Shown: piece by piece, positions 1 through 7,992 of the stretch
How the letters are laid out: every line of letters begins with the position of its first letter
How positions within the stretch are numbered: position 1 is the stretch's first letter
Assembly: GCA_902488455.1 (NCBI GenBank)
Contig: CABTWG010000003.1
Span: 1-57,110, forward strand
Origin: an uncultured Peptoniphilus sp.
Lineage (GTDB): Bacteria; Bacillota; Clostridia; Tissierellales; Peptoniphilaceae
Length of the DNA stretch: 57,110 nt
Direction of reading: 5' to 3'
Position numbers and translations under genes: made by a program
Notes under the pieces: model-generated
Seen by the model: only the letters and a program-made list of their open reading frames with translations
Told to the model about the DNA's origin: nothing
The model's database searches: none

Positions 1-188
1 CCTGCTCCACCATATTCTGTTTCGTATGGTAGTCCCATCCAGCCATGTTCACCCATCATCTTAACAACTTCATCTGGGAATTCGTTGTTTTGATCAAGTG
101 AAAACGCTATTGGTTTAACTTCTGCTTCCGCAAATTCTCTTACCGCTTTACGTAAAGCTTCATGTTCTTCTGTTGTTTTAAATAACAT
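1..188 (-). CDS. Acyl-CoA dehydrogenase, N-terminal fragment (runs off the left edge)
   Basis: Only the first 62 codons lie in the window. Reading from the ATG at 188, the protein begins MLFKTTEEHEALRKAVREF and reaches a GLPYETEYGGAG segment, the typical N-terminal helical part of the acyl-CoA dehydrogenase family (FAD enzymes that desaturate acyl-CoA; the butyryl-CoA type works with electron-transfer flavoprotein). The ATG has a good ribosome-binding site (AAGGGGGT, about 7 bases upstream), so it is a credible start. The frame nevertheless stays open for another 107 codons upstream, described separately. Substrate cannot be told from this fragment. The 3-hydroxyacyl-CoA dehydrogenase at the other end of the window fits the same fatty-acyl or butyrate chemistry, though it is not linked by an operon. 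Confidence 0.85.
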   Translation of the reverse strand, partial: MLFKTTEEHEALRKAVREFAEAEVKPIAFSLDQNNEFPDEVVKMMGEHGWMGLPYETEYGGA

Positions 189-509
189 AGATTTACCCCC
201 TTCATCTTTTTGAGCTTTTGTGTCTTTTACTGTAGTTTTTTCGAAAGAATTATTATTTTTATTTTCTTTTCTTTCTTTTTCTACGTTTTTGACACTATTA
301 TTTTTCTCAATTTTTTTATTTTGAGAATTTTTAGGCTCACTTTTTGTTATTTCCCTCTTGTTTGATGTTTCCACAACATCTGCATTTTTGTCTTTTATGT
401 CGGTCAGCTTAGTTTTTTCGTCTATTTTGTTTTCTGGTTTAGAAGACCCATTATTTTTAAAATTCTTCTTATCGGGCTTCTTTCTTTTAAAGATACTCAG
501 ACTACTCAC
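189..509 (-). other. In-frame lysine/asparagine-rich upstream extension of the acyl-CoA dehydrogenase ORF
   Basis: From a GTG at 509 the frame runs 107 codons without a stop into the ATG at 188. The encoded stretch starts VSSLSIFKRKKPDKKNF and is extremely rich in Lys, Asn, Glu and Ser, with no recognisable fold. A strong GGAGG sits at 513-509 and overlaps the GTG. A CTG at 500 is at ideal distance (8 bases), and no ATG is available. The first stop upstream in frame is at 524-522. Either the enzyme has a long charged N-terminal tail started at a non-ATG codon, or this is a purine-rich leader and the enzyme starts at 188. The sequence alone does not decide. Confidence 0.45.
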
Positions 510-541
510 CTCCAAATAAAATTATAGGAAAGGTTTTCCAT
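506..541 (-). other. Possible 11-codon upstream ORF (MENLSYNFIWR)
   Basis: An ATG at 541 opens an 11-residue reading frame in the leader. Its TGA stop (508-506) overlaps the candidate GTG start at 509 as GTGA, the type of overlap used for translational coupling. No clear ribosome-binding site precedes the ATG, so translation is uncertain. If real, it would explain how initiation could occur at a GTG that overlaps its own GGAGG. Confidence 0.25.
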
Positions 542-577
542 TCAAAGAAATAAAAAACTTTTTCAAACTATACCTTA

Positions 578-606
578 ATAGTATCGTATATCTACCAGTA
601 TGTCAA
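578..606 (-). promoter_or_regulatory. Sigma-A promoter of the acyl-CoA dehydrogenase gene
   Basis: On the minus strand TTGACA (606-601), a 17-base spacer and TACTAT (583-578) form a near-consensus vegetative promoter. The -35 box lies inside a small inverted repeat AGTAT-TGAC-ATACT, a possible operator. The rest of the gap up to the coiled-coil ATPase gene (607-722) is AT-rich and shows only a weak A/T hairpin. Confidence 0.8.
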
Positions 607-722
607 TACTTTTTGAATATATTAAAGTATTAAATGAGTTTAACATTCCTATAAATTATTATACCCATAATAAATATAAATTATCAAGCTTTTACTTAGT
701 TTTACAAAAAGTTATTCATTGC

Positions 723-1364
723 CTAAATGCCCATTGTTAGGGAAATTTCAGAAATTCCATTTTTTATATTTACCGTTTGCGAATTGTCAGATATCTCTTT
801 TAGGTATTCATTGTGTGTTACCATAATTATTTGCATATCTAAACTTTTAGAGAGCTCTCTTAAAAATTCTCCAAGATTAAATATATAGTCACTACTAACA
901 TGCTTTCCTGGTTCATCTAATATTAATGGTCCTGCAGATCTTTTTTTCATCTGCGTGATAAACGATATCCTAAGAGCCATTGATACTATATCAACTACTC
1001 CTCCTCCTCTTGAATCTTCTGGTTTTGTTTTAATCTCAATACCATCATAAGTATTTACTACATAAAATTCGCAAGAAGGCACTCCAGACTTTTCTTGTAA
1101 TTCTATCCTAAATTCTATATCTGTTTCAAAAACATATTGTAGAAATCTTGTAACTACTATTTCTATTTGAGATATCGCCTGCTTTCTAGCGTATTCAGAC
1201 GTATTCTTTAGTAGAATCTGGGTTTTATTTATAAGATCAAGATATTCTTCTTTTGCTTTTATATCTTTTTCTAGCTCAGATATTCTTTCTTCGAGAGATT
1301 CTTTTTTTGCCTTATTTAGTAGCACATAATTCGAATAATCTCTTATCTCTTTATTTAAATCCAT
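723..1364 (-). CDS. SbcC/Rad50-like ATPase, C-terminal half (signature and Walker B lobe)
   Basis: This 213-residue protein has a short coiled coil (about residues 1-60) followed by the C-lobe of a Rad50/SMC-type ATPase. The ABC-signature equivalent is SRGGGVVDIVSMALR (118-132), Walker B is LILDEP (147-152), and a switch histidine lies in MVTHNE (H184). It has no Walker A, which is supplied by the 435-residue protein two genes upstream (Walker A, zinc hook). The two presumably assemble into one composite ATPase, partnered by the SbcD-like nuclease of the same operon, for DNA-end processing. It is the last gene of the recA transcript before the acyl-CoA dehydrogenase promoter. One base separates it from the preceding gene. 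The GGG signature differs from the usual SGGE of SbcC and recalls phage-type SbcC subunits. Function is inferred from motifs and context. Confidence 0.75.
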   Translation of the reverse strand: MDLNKEIRDYSNYVLLNKAKKESLEERISELEKDIKAKEEYLDLINKTQILLKNTSEYARKQAISQIEIVVTRFLQYVFETDIEFRIELQEKSGVPSCEFYVVNTYDGIEIKTKPEDSRGGGVVDIVSMALRISFITQMKKRSAGPLILDEPGKHVSSDYIFNLGEFLRELSKSLDMQIIMVTHNEYLKEISDNSQTVNIKNGISEISLTMGI

Positions 1365-1365
1365 T

Positions 1366-1602
1366 TTAAATATCCTTTGGTAGGAGGCTATTTGCTTCTT
1401 CCAGCAATGAATTTATTTCAGATTTTAATGAATTTATTTCTGCTTCTAAGTTCTTAGGGTCTACTCCTAAATTTTTTAGTCTTTCAATATATTCTTTTCT
1501 ATTGTTTTCGATATTATCAAGTGCCGCTTCTGCTCTTACTTTCATGGTGTTTGCGCTACTTATTTTTTCTTTTAATTTTTTTAGTTCTTCTTCGTAATTC
1601 AT
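1366..1602 (-). CDS. Small all-coiled-coil protein between the two SbcC-like halves
   Basis: A 78-residue, highly charged protein with heptad-like spacing of Leu/Ile over nearly its whole length (for example LKKLKEKISSANTMKVRAE and LEAEINSLKSEINSLLEEA). It has no cysteine, signal peptide or catalytic motif. Its start overlaps the end of the Walker A/zinc-hook gene by 4 bases (ATGA) and its stop lies one base from the start of the Walker B gene, so all three are very likely co-translated. A structural subunit standing in for part of the missing descending Rad50 arm is an inference. I do not recognise a named family. Confidence 0.7.
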   Translation of the reverse strand: MNYEEELKKLKEKISSANTMKVRAEAALDNIENNRKEYIERLKNLGVDPKNLEAEINSLKSEINSLLEEANSLLPKDI

Positions 1603-2906
1603 ATTTCACCTCTTAAGTGGTCAAGTATATTCTTTCTGCTGTCATTTCCTATTTTTGAATAGCAGAATGGACAGTAATCTAGCTCTTTGTATATCTCTTC
1701 ATATTTTGAAAGGAGATTTTCTTTTTCAGTTTCTATTATTTTTAAATTATTTAAAATCTTGGAAATATTCTTAGTGGAATCATCAACCAGCTTCTTTAAT
1801 TCTTCTAATTGTTCCAACTTAATATAGAGAGAATCTAGTCTAATAGAATATTTCACCGCTTTATCCACATGTAAAAATTTACTAAGATAAGTATTTCCAT
1901 TTTCAATTCTTTCATCAAAGTTTTTTATTTCTCTATAGTAGTCATAAAACGACTGTAGTTTTTTTAATTTTTCTTCTGCATTTCTATATTTTTCTGAAAC
2001 AATTTCTAAATTTGATAGGTCTTCTATAACTTTTTTATTAATGTCTAATTCTTTTTTTATTTTTCTAAGATTATAGCTTACATCTTCCAATGAATTTAGC
2101 TTTAACCCTAAATATTCGAGTTTTTCAAAAGTCCTTTTAGCATTTTCCAGATTTTTAAATTTTTCTATTATAAGATTTTGTTCATCTATTGATTTATTTA
2201 TTTTTGTTAATTCACCGAAGAGATATGTAAGCTTATTTAGATTATCTTCTTTTGTTTCGAATTCTTTTTGAATTTCTAAGAGCCTATTTAACTTCTTTTC
2301 TTCCTCTTCCAAAAATGAAAATTCTTCTAATGATTTTTCTAACTTTTCTTTTTCTTCGATTTTTTCTCTTAAAATTCCATTTAATTTTAAGGTGTCTCTT
2401 CTGGTGTTTGTAATAGCGGTATCGAGTATATCCACACCTATCAATTTCCCAATTTCTGTGGCTTTTTGCCCTGGGCTTAAAGATAAAAGAAATGGTCCTT
2501 CTAACTGATCTTGAATATAGAGTATCTGGCTATTTTGTCCTATTGAGTCTTTAAATATTTCAGTTTGATCGATGATTTCTTGAGGCACTTCTCCGCCAAA
2601 TCCTTCATACCTTGTAACTTCTCCTAGAATATTTTTATATTCATATATGTTTTTATTTCCATTTCTAGATCTTTTAAGAATTGTTTCATCTGAAAAGGTT
2701 ATCTCAACAGATGTTTCTTTTTCTCCTATACGTACAAAGTAGTCCCCCCTAGGTTCATTGTAAAGAGCCCATTTAATTCCTCTAATTACCGCAGTCTTTC
2801 CGCTGTCACTTCTACCTAGGATTACATTTAATCCTTCATCGAATTCTAAAATAGAGTCGGCATGAGATTGGAAATTGATCAAGTGAACTTTTTTTATATA
2901 TTTCAT
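1599..2906 (-). CDS. SbcC/Rad50-like ATPase, N-terminal half with coiled coil and zinc hook
   Basis: This 435-residue protein begins with a Rad50/SbcC N-lobe: MKYIKKVHLINFQSHADS, then Walker A GRSDSGKT (31-38) and a Q-loop region around residues 120-135 (SIGQNSQILYIQDQ). From about 180 to 405 it is continuous coiled coil, and it ends with CPFC (412-415), the Rad50 zinc-hook motif, only 20 residues before the stop. A normal SbcC would continue with a descending coiled coil and the signature/Walker B lobe. Those are found instead in the two following genes, so this is a split SbcC/Rad50. Its start overlaps the stop of the SbcD-like gene by 4 bases. Known Rad50 hooks dimerise through zinc, and that role is inferred here. 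Confidence 0.8.
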   Translation of the reverse strand: MKYIKKVHLINFQSHADSILEFDEGLNVILGRSDSGKTAVIRGIKWALYNEPRGDYFVRIGEKETSVEITFSDETILKRSRNGNKNIYEYKNILGEVTRYEGFGGEVPQEIIDQTEIFKDSIGQNSQILYIQDQLEGPFLLSLSPGQKATEIGKLIGVDILDTAITNTRRDTLKLNGILREKIEEKEKLEKSLEEFSFLEEEEKKLNRLLEIQKEFETKEDNLNKLTYLFGELTKINKSIDEQNLIIEKFKNLENAKRTFEKLEYLGLKLNSLEDVSYNLRKIKKELDINKKVIEDLSNLEIVSEKYRNAEEKLKKLQSFYDYYREIKNFDERIENGNTYLSKFLHVDKAVKYSIRLDSLYIKLEQLEELKKLVDDSTKNISKILNNLKIIETEKENLLSKYEEIYKELDYCPFCYSKIGNDSRKNILDHLRGEI

Positions 2907-3883
2907 TTGGTTTCTAATTCAGCCTCCCCTATTCTTTTTATAGCTTCTTCTTTTACCTTTTCTGGAAGATTATTTTCCCTTGCTATTTCTGAAATCATAT
3001 CAAAGATATTTAATTTGTTTAAATTTAAGTTTGAATTTACCATATCGCTAAAGGCAAGATCTCTACTTCTCTTTGATTTGAAATTTTCCATAGCACTTCT
3101 ATCTAGTACCAGCTCTCCAGCTAATGCTGATTTTAAATATATTTCTTTTAACTTTATTTCATCTGTAAGCTCTATTATTACTACTTTTGGTTTTCTCTTT
3201 ATTTCTAACATAGAGTTTGATAGTCTAACTAAAGCGCCTGGATTTATGAAATATTTTTTATGTCCATCTTCCTCATGGCAAACTGTCTTAAATCCAAGAT
3301 GGTAATGACCACAAAGAGTTATATCTGCATCCGTCCCATATAAATCTTCTACTGTCGTATAATCAACTGTATTTACAAAAGATTTATCTATTATAAAGCC
3401 ATGGGTCATGTGAATTCTATAGTCGTAGTCTTTTTCATCTTCTTTAATCAGGTACCTCTTCATATTCTCTTTAAGATCCATTCCATATCTATAAGGTATG
3501 CCTGTTAGTTTTACCACTACATCTTTTTTTAAATAGATTTCTTGGTCATTTACAAGATTTAAAACTTTTAAATCACATAAAAGTCCCATTACAGTTCTAT
3601 TTAATGTATCTGGGTTGTGACCGTATATATCGTGATTCCCACTTATTATATAGATTGGAACTGGAGATTCTTTAAAAATTTTTGCAAATATTGATACCAC
3701 TGAAATTGCAATGTCTGGACGGTCAAAGAGATCGCCTCCATGAAGGATGTAGTCGACATTCTCATTTCTTGCAATCTCCATAACTTCTTCCGTCTTATTT
3801 ACTTGTGTTTCTAAAAAGTTATCCAATCTATTTTGAGGATTGGTACCTCTATAGTGGCTGTCAGTAAAGTAAAGGATTTTCAT
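2903..3883 (-). CDS. SbcD/Mre11-like DNA repair exonuclease (metallophosphoesterase)
   Basis: A 326-residue calcineurin-like phosphoesterase with all expected metal motifs: D8 and H10 in FTDSH, GGDLFD (D51), GNHD (N83, H84), H161 in MTHG, and GHYH (H193, H195). This is the Mre11/SbcD arrangement (Mn-dependent nuclease that opens DNA ends and hairpins with a Rad50/SbcC ATPase). It is somewhat shorter than E. coli SbcD (about 400 residues), mainly in the C-terminal capping region. It touches recA upstream (TAATG, the stop and start sharing a base) and overlaps the SbcC-like N-half downstream, so recombinase, nuclease and ATPase form one transcription unit. Confidence 0.85.
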   Translation of the reverse strand: MKILYFTDSHYRGTNPQNRLDNFLETQVNKTEEVMEIARNENVDYILHGGDLFDRPDIAISVVSIFAKIFKESPVPIYIISGNHDIYGHNPDTLNRTVMGLLCDLKVLNLVNDQEIYLKKDVVVKLTGIPYRYGMDLKENMKRYLIKEDEKDYDYRIHMTHGFIIDKSFVNTVDYTTVEDLYGTDADITLCGHYHLGFKTVCHEEDGHKKYFINPGALVRLSNSMLEIKRKPKVVIIELTDEIKLKEIYLKSALAGELVLDRSAMENFKSKRSRDLAFSDMVNSNLNLNKLNIFDMISEIARENNLPEKVKEEAIKRIGEAELETK

Positions 3884-4947
3884 TATTCTAAGAACCCTTG
3901 ATCTAAATCTTCTTTTTCTTCTTTTACCTCTGCCTTGTCTTCTTCTTTTGGTTTTAATGTTTCTCTTATCTTAAATTCTATTTCATCTGCGATGTTTTTA
4001 TTTTGTTCTAAGAAGTCTTTTGCGTTTTCTCTTCCTTGACCGAGTTTTTCATCTCCATAGCTATACCAAGATCCAGATTTTTGTACGAATCCGTAGTCGA
4101 CTCCCATATCGATTAGTATTCCTGTTCTAGATATTCCTTTTCCGTACATTATGTCAAATTCAACTTGTTTAAATGGAGGTGCCACTTTGTTCTTAGCAAC
4201 TTTAACTTTTACTCTATTTCCTATCATTTCGTCACCTTGCTTAAGTGTTTCAATCTTTCTAATATCAAGTCTTACTGAAGAATAGAATCTAAGTGCACGA
4301 CCACCTGTGGTTGTTTCTGGACTTCCAAATGAAACTCCAATCTTTTCACGAAGTTGGTTTATAAATACTACTGAAGTTTGTGATTTGTGAATAGCTCCTG
4401 TGAATTTTCTAAGGGCTTGTGACATCAGTCTTGCGTGTCTTCCTACCATTGCATCACCCATTTCACCATCGATTTCTGCCTTTGGTGTAAGTGCTGCTAC
4501 AGAATCTATTATTATTACAGATACTGCATTTGATCTTATTAGATGTTCTGCTATTTCAAGGGCTTGTTCACCTGAATCTGGTTGAGAAATGATTAGATTT
4601 TTTTCATCTACTCCAAGTGCTTTTGCATATTGTGGATCTAATGCGTGTTCAGCATCTATAAAAGCTGCTATACCACCTAGTTTTTGAGCTTCAGCTACTA
4701 TGTGAAGTGCAAGAGTAGTTTTACCAGAACTTTCCGGTCCATATATTTCTATTATTCTTCCCTTCGGTATTCCACCTATTCCAAGTGCTATATCAAGACT
4801 TAAACATCCTGTAGGGATTGACTCTATGTCTAATTTTGTATTTTCTCCAAGAAGCATAACAGCTCCTTTGCCAAATTGCTTTTCAATTTTGGTTACTGCA
4901 GTTTCCAATGCTTTTTGTTTTTCTTTGTTTTCTAAATTTAAATCCAT
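3883..4947 (-). CDS. recA: Recombinase RecA
   Basis: RecA forms filaments on single-stranded DNA and catalyses strand exchange and SOS co-protease activity. The 354-residue protein has Walker A GPESSGKT (70-77), a Walker B segment VSVIIIDSVAAL, the L2 region FINQLREKIGVSFGSPETTTGG and an acidic C-terminal tail. The ATG at 4947 is preceded by GGAGG at proper distance. An in-frame TTG 12 bases upstream overlaps that GGAGG and is rejected as a start. The stop of cinA lies in the recA ribosome-binding region, giving the classic cinA-recA pair. No LexA-type box was seen upstream, as expected for an internal operon gene. Confidence 0.97.
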   Translation of the reverse strand: MDLNLENKEKQKALETAVTKIEKQFGKGAVMLLGENTKLDIESIPTGCLSLDIALGIGGIPKGRIIEIYGPESSGKTTLALHIVAEAQKLGGIAAFIDAEHALDPQYAKALGVDEKNLIISQPDSGEQALEIAEHLIRSNAVSVIIIDSVAALTPKAEIDGEMGDAMVGRHARLMSQALRKFTGAIHKSQTSVVFINQLREKIGVSFGSPETTTGGRALRFYSSVRLDIRKIETLKQGDEMIGNRVKVKVAKNKVAPPFKQVEFDIMYGKGISRTGILIDMGVDYGFVQKSGSWYSYGDEKLGQGRENAKDFLEQNKNIADEIEFKIRETLKPKEEDKAEVKEEKEDLDQGFLE

Positions 4948-4948
4948 C

Positions 4949-6154
4949 TTAACCTCCAATTATTAAAAGTATATGTGATAATATGCTCATTGTGGAACTA
5001 TTTTGAATGTTTTCTCTCGATCCACTAAAACTAAACTCCAAATCTTCTATTTTATCTCCATATATAATAGAAGAATAAACTGTTCCTACTTCTTTTACAC
5101 TAGGTACAGGCCCTGCCTCTCCTGTTACAGATACCGAAATATCAGCATCTGTTATTTTTTCTAAGGCTTTTGCCATACTTCGAGCAGTTTCTCTACTTAC
5201 GACCGTATATCTATCTATTATTTTTTCATCTACACCTAGTTTTATCTTTGCTTCATTAGAATATGTTACATATGATTCTTTTAACACATTGGAGCTTCCA
5301 CTTACAGAAGTTATACTTGATGCAAGTCTTCCTCCTGTTATGCTCTCCATAAAAGAAATCTTAATACCTTTTTTTATAAGTCTTCTTACGATTGCCTCTT
5401 CAAGTGTGTTTTCTTCAAATGTAAATCCTTTGAATTCTTCTTTTATTAGTGAGATGCATTTTTCAAACTTTTCTCTGTCCTCAGAATAAGAAATTATATC
5501 CACCTCTGTGAAAGCACCCTTAGCATAGGTGTTTACGCTTATATCTTTATCGATGTTTAGACTTCTAAGTCTTACCTCTATAGGAGACTCTCCCAATGCA
5601 TGTATATTTATTTTTTCTGAATAAAAATTTTTCTTTTCTAAATATCTATCAAAATATTCATCCACTAAAAAATGAAACTCTCTAGGTGGACCTGGTAGAA
5701 GATAGTATTTTATATCTTTTTCTTCTACTATCTCTCCTGGTGCTATTCCTACCAAGTTATTTAGTACGCTGGAGTTTTCTAGCACCATTATTTGTTTCTT
5801 AGATGAATTAGTTAATTTTCTACTTCTGCTTTTATAGTATTTTTCTAAATTTAATAAACTTTCTCTATGTGGGGCTAATTTTCTCCCCAAGAATTTTGCC
5901 AAAATTTCTTTGGTTAGATCATCTTCTGTAGGTCCAAGGCCTCCGATTAAAAAAATATGAGCTGCTCTTTTAGAGGCTACATTTATAGCTTCTGTTAAAT
6001 CGGATTCATTGTCACCTACATTGGTTTGGTACTTAATGGAATATCCTCTTTCAAATAAAAACTTTGCAAGGTATGCTCCATTTGTATTTATAGTAAAACC
6101 TCTTAAAACTTCATCTCCTACGGATATGATTTCTACAATATTAGATGTTTTCAA
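4949..6154 (-). CDS. cinA: CinA family protein (competence/damage-inducible; nicotinamide-nucleotide amidase)
   Basis: This 401-residue protein has the two CinA domains: an N-terminal molybdopterin-binding-like fold (GDEVLRGFTINTNGAYLA; GGLGPTEDD around residues 71-79) and a C-terminal PncC-like deamidase domain (about 250-400) with MESITGG (catalytic Ser at 271; the usual Cys of ESCTGG is Ile here) and the VTGEAGP motif. Known CinA proteins hydrolyse NMN and, by their N-domain, ADP-ribose-type nucleotides. Translation starts at a TTG with AGAGG upstream, inside the 3' end of pgsA (14-base overlap). The recA gene follows immediately. Confidence 0.92.
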   Translation of the reverse strand: MKTSNIVEIISVGDEVLRGFTINTNGAYLAKFLFERGYSIKYQTNVGDNESDLTEAINVASKRAAHIFLIGGLGPTEDDLTKEILAKFLGRKLAPHRESLLNLEKYYKSRSRKLTNSSKKQIMVLENSSVLNNLVGIAPGEIVEEKDIKYYLLPGPPREFHFLVDEYFDRYLEKKNFYSEKINIHALGESPIEVRLRSLNIDKDISVNTYAKGAFTEVDIISYSEDREKFEKCISLIKEEFKGFTFEENTLEEAIVRRLIKKGIKISFMESITGGRLASSITSVSGSSNVLKESYVTYSNEAKIKLGVDEKIIDRYTVVSRETARSMAKALEKITDADISVSVTGEAGPVPSVKEVGTVYSSIIYGDKIEDLEFSFSGSRENIQNSSTMSILSHILLIIGG

Positions 6155-6674
6155 GGTCTAGTACCTCTTTATTTCTAACTATATAGTCAACTCCTGATAA
6201 AATTGTGAAGAATACTGAAATGTAGTATAGAACAAGTCCAACTTTAACAAGAGAAGGTTGGTTTAATAAAATCAAAATTATTCCAACCATTTGTGTTGCC
6301 GTCTTGATCTTTCCAAGTGGTCCTGCTGCAATTGTAATATTTTCAGATGCAGCTATAACTCTAAATCCAGTAATTGCAAATTCTCTTGCGATTATTATAA
6401 TTACTGTCCAGCCAGGTATAATTCCTAGTTCTGAAAGTAGAATTATTGCACTTGCTACCAGTATTTTATCCGCCAATGGATCTGCAAATTTTCCAAACTT
6501 GGTTACAAGTCCATGCTTTCTTGCTAAATATCCATCTAAAAAATCTGTTAAAGATGCAACTACAAATATAATTGTAGCTATCATTCTATAATTATCTCCA
6601 GGAAGATACATAAATAGTACAAATACTGGTACCAGTATCATCCTCATAAAGGTTAATTTATTTGCTATGTTCAT
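6141..6674 (-). CDS. pgsA: CDP-diacylglycerol-glycerol-3-phosphate 3-phosphatidyltransferase
   Basis: PgsA makes phosphatidylglycerol phosphate, the committed step of anionic phospholipid synthesis, in the membrane. The 177-residue protein carries a complete CDP-alcohol phosphotransferase signature: D44, D47-G48, A51-R52, G61, D65, D69, spaced exactly as in the family. Four or more hydrophobic helices surround it. It overlaps rimO by 17 bases upstream and cinA by 14 downstream. The order rimO-pgsA-cinA-recA is a common Firmicute arrangement. Confidence 0.95.
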   Translation of the reverse strand: MNIANKLTFMRMILVPVFVLFMYLPGDNYRMIATIIFVVASLTDFLDGYLARKHGLVTKFGKFADPLADKILVASAIILLSELGIIPGWTVIIIIAREFAITGFRVIAASENITIAAGPLGKIKTATQMVGIILILLNQPSLVKVGLVLYYISVFFTILSGVDYIVRNKEVLDLENI

Positions 6675-7992
6675 TATAAACTCCCAACAATTCGTATTCT
6701 TGGCTATCTTCTATATATACATCAACAAAACTTCCTATTTCTAAATTTTTATCAGATGTAATTATAACTTCTGTGTCTATTTCTGGTGCATCATATTCTG
6801 ATCTTCCTATATAGGTATGGTTATCTACCTTTTCTTCGATTAATATTTCTAAAACCTTTCCCACTTTTTCATTCAAAAGCTCTTCAGAAATATCCATCTG
6901 TTCCATCATTATTCTTTCGAATCTCTCTTCTTTTACTTCTTCTGAAATCTGTCCTTCTAAATTTGCTGCAGGAGTTCCTTCTTCTTTAGAATAAGTGAAA
7001 ACTCCAACTCTATCAAGTTTTGCAAAGTTTACAAAGTCTAAAAGTTCTTCGAAATCTTTTTCGGTCTCGCCTGGAAAACCTACGATAAATGTGGTTCTTA
7101 TGACCATTCCTTCAATCTCTTCTCTAAGTGATCTTATAAGATTTATAATGTCTTCTTTGTTGGTTCTCCTATTCATTCTTTTTAGAACATTGTCTGAGAT
7201 GTGTTGAAGAGGAATATCTGCATATTTTACAAGTTTTTTATTGTTTTTAAATTCTTCTATTAATTCTTCTGTAAAGTGATCCGGATAAAGGTACATTATC
7301 CTTATCCATTTCAAATCTTCAATTTTTTCAAGCTCTTTTAGTAATTTTGAAAGACTGTATTCTCCATATAGATCTATTCCATAATCAGTTGTATTTTGTG
7401 CGATTAAAATCACTTCTCTGGTTCCATGTTGGGCTAGGTATTTGACCTCATCCACAATATTTTCAATCTTTCTCGATCTATTCTTTCCTTTTAATTTTGG
7501 AATTATACAATATGTGCAGAAGTTGTCACATCCTTCAGATATTTTTACATATTCTGTGACTTTTATATCTTCTTTTGACTTTAAATTTCCTTCTAAATAC
7601 TCCGAATCAATATCTCCAATAAATACAGGTTTCTTACCTTGTAATGAAAGTTCTATCGCTTCATTTATTTTGTTTAAATGGCCTGTTCCTATTATTCCAT
7701 CTATTTCAGGGATCTCTTTTATAAGTTCATCGTGGTATCTCTCGGCAAGACATCCTGCTAAGATTAAACTCTTCAGCTTTTTATTTTCTTTATATGATGC
7801 AACCTCCAAGGTCATATCTATAGACTCTTCTTTTGCTGATTCGATAAATCCACAGGTATTTACTATTACTACATCAGCTTCATCTATGTCATTTGTAGCA
7901 AAAAACCTATTTTCATCCAATATGGTATTCATAAGATCTGTATCAACATCATTTTTTGAACAACCAAGGGTTATAAAATATACACTATTCAT
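6658..7992 (-). CDS. rimO: Ribosomal protein S12 methylthiotransferase RimO
   Basis: A radical-SAM enzyme that adds a methylthio group to an aspartate of ribosomal protein S12. The 444-residue protein has the N-terminal UPF0004 cluster cysteines C11, C47 and C81, the radical-SAM CxxxCxxC at C155, C159, C162 (SEGCDNFCTYC), and a C-terminal TRAM-like region. The RimO rather than MiaB assignment rests on the opening FITLGCSKNDVDTDLM and the location before pgsA. It overlaps the ftsK stop by 8 bases. Confidence 0.93.
   Translation of the reverse strand: MNSVYFITLGCSKNDVDTDLMNTILDENRFFATNDIDEADVVIVNTCGFIESAKEESIDMTLEVASYKENKKLKSLILAGCLAERYHDELIKEIPEIDGIIGTGHLNKINEAIELSLQGKKPVFIGDIDSEYLEGNLKSKEDIKVTEYVKISEGCDNFCTYCIIPKLKGKNRSRKIENIVDEVKYLAQHGTREVILIAQNTTDYGIDLYGEYSLSKLLKELEKIEDLKWIRIMYLYPDHFTEELIEEFKNNKKLVKYADIPLQHISDNVLKRMNRRTNKEDIINLIRSLREEIEGMVIRTTFIVGFPGETEKDFEELLDFVNFAKLDRVGVFTYSKEEGTPAANLEGQISEEVKEERFERIMMEQMDISEELLNEKVGKVLEILIEEKVDNHTYIGRSEYDAPEIDTEVIITSDKNLEIGSFVDVYIEDSQEYELLGVYNEHSK

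Noticed and set aside
655..690. Terminator after the Walker B protein gene
   Set aside because: ATTATTAT and ATAATAAAT can pair but the stem is all A/T with no U-tract, too weak to call.
723..2906. Pseudogene explanation for the split SbcC
   Set aside because: The frames are intact, motifs are complete on both sides, each gene has its own start with overlap coupling, and an extra coiled-coil gene lies between, unlike a simple nonsense or frameshift mutation.
4948..4959. TTG start giving RecA four extra residues
   Set aside because: The TTG overlaps the GGAGG that serves the ATG at 4947. The same pattern at rpsO (13468-13479) was rejected for the same reason.
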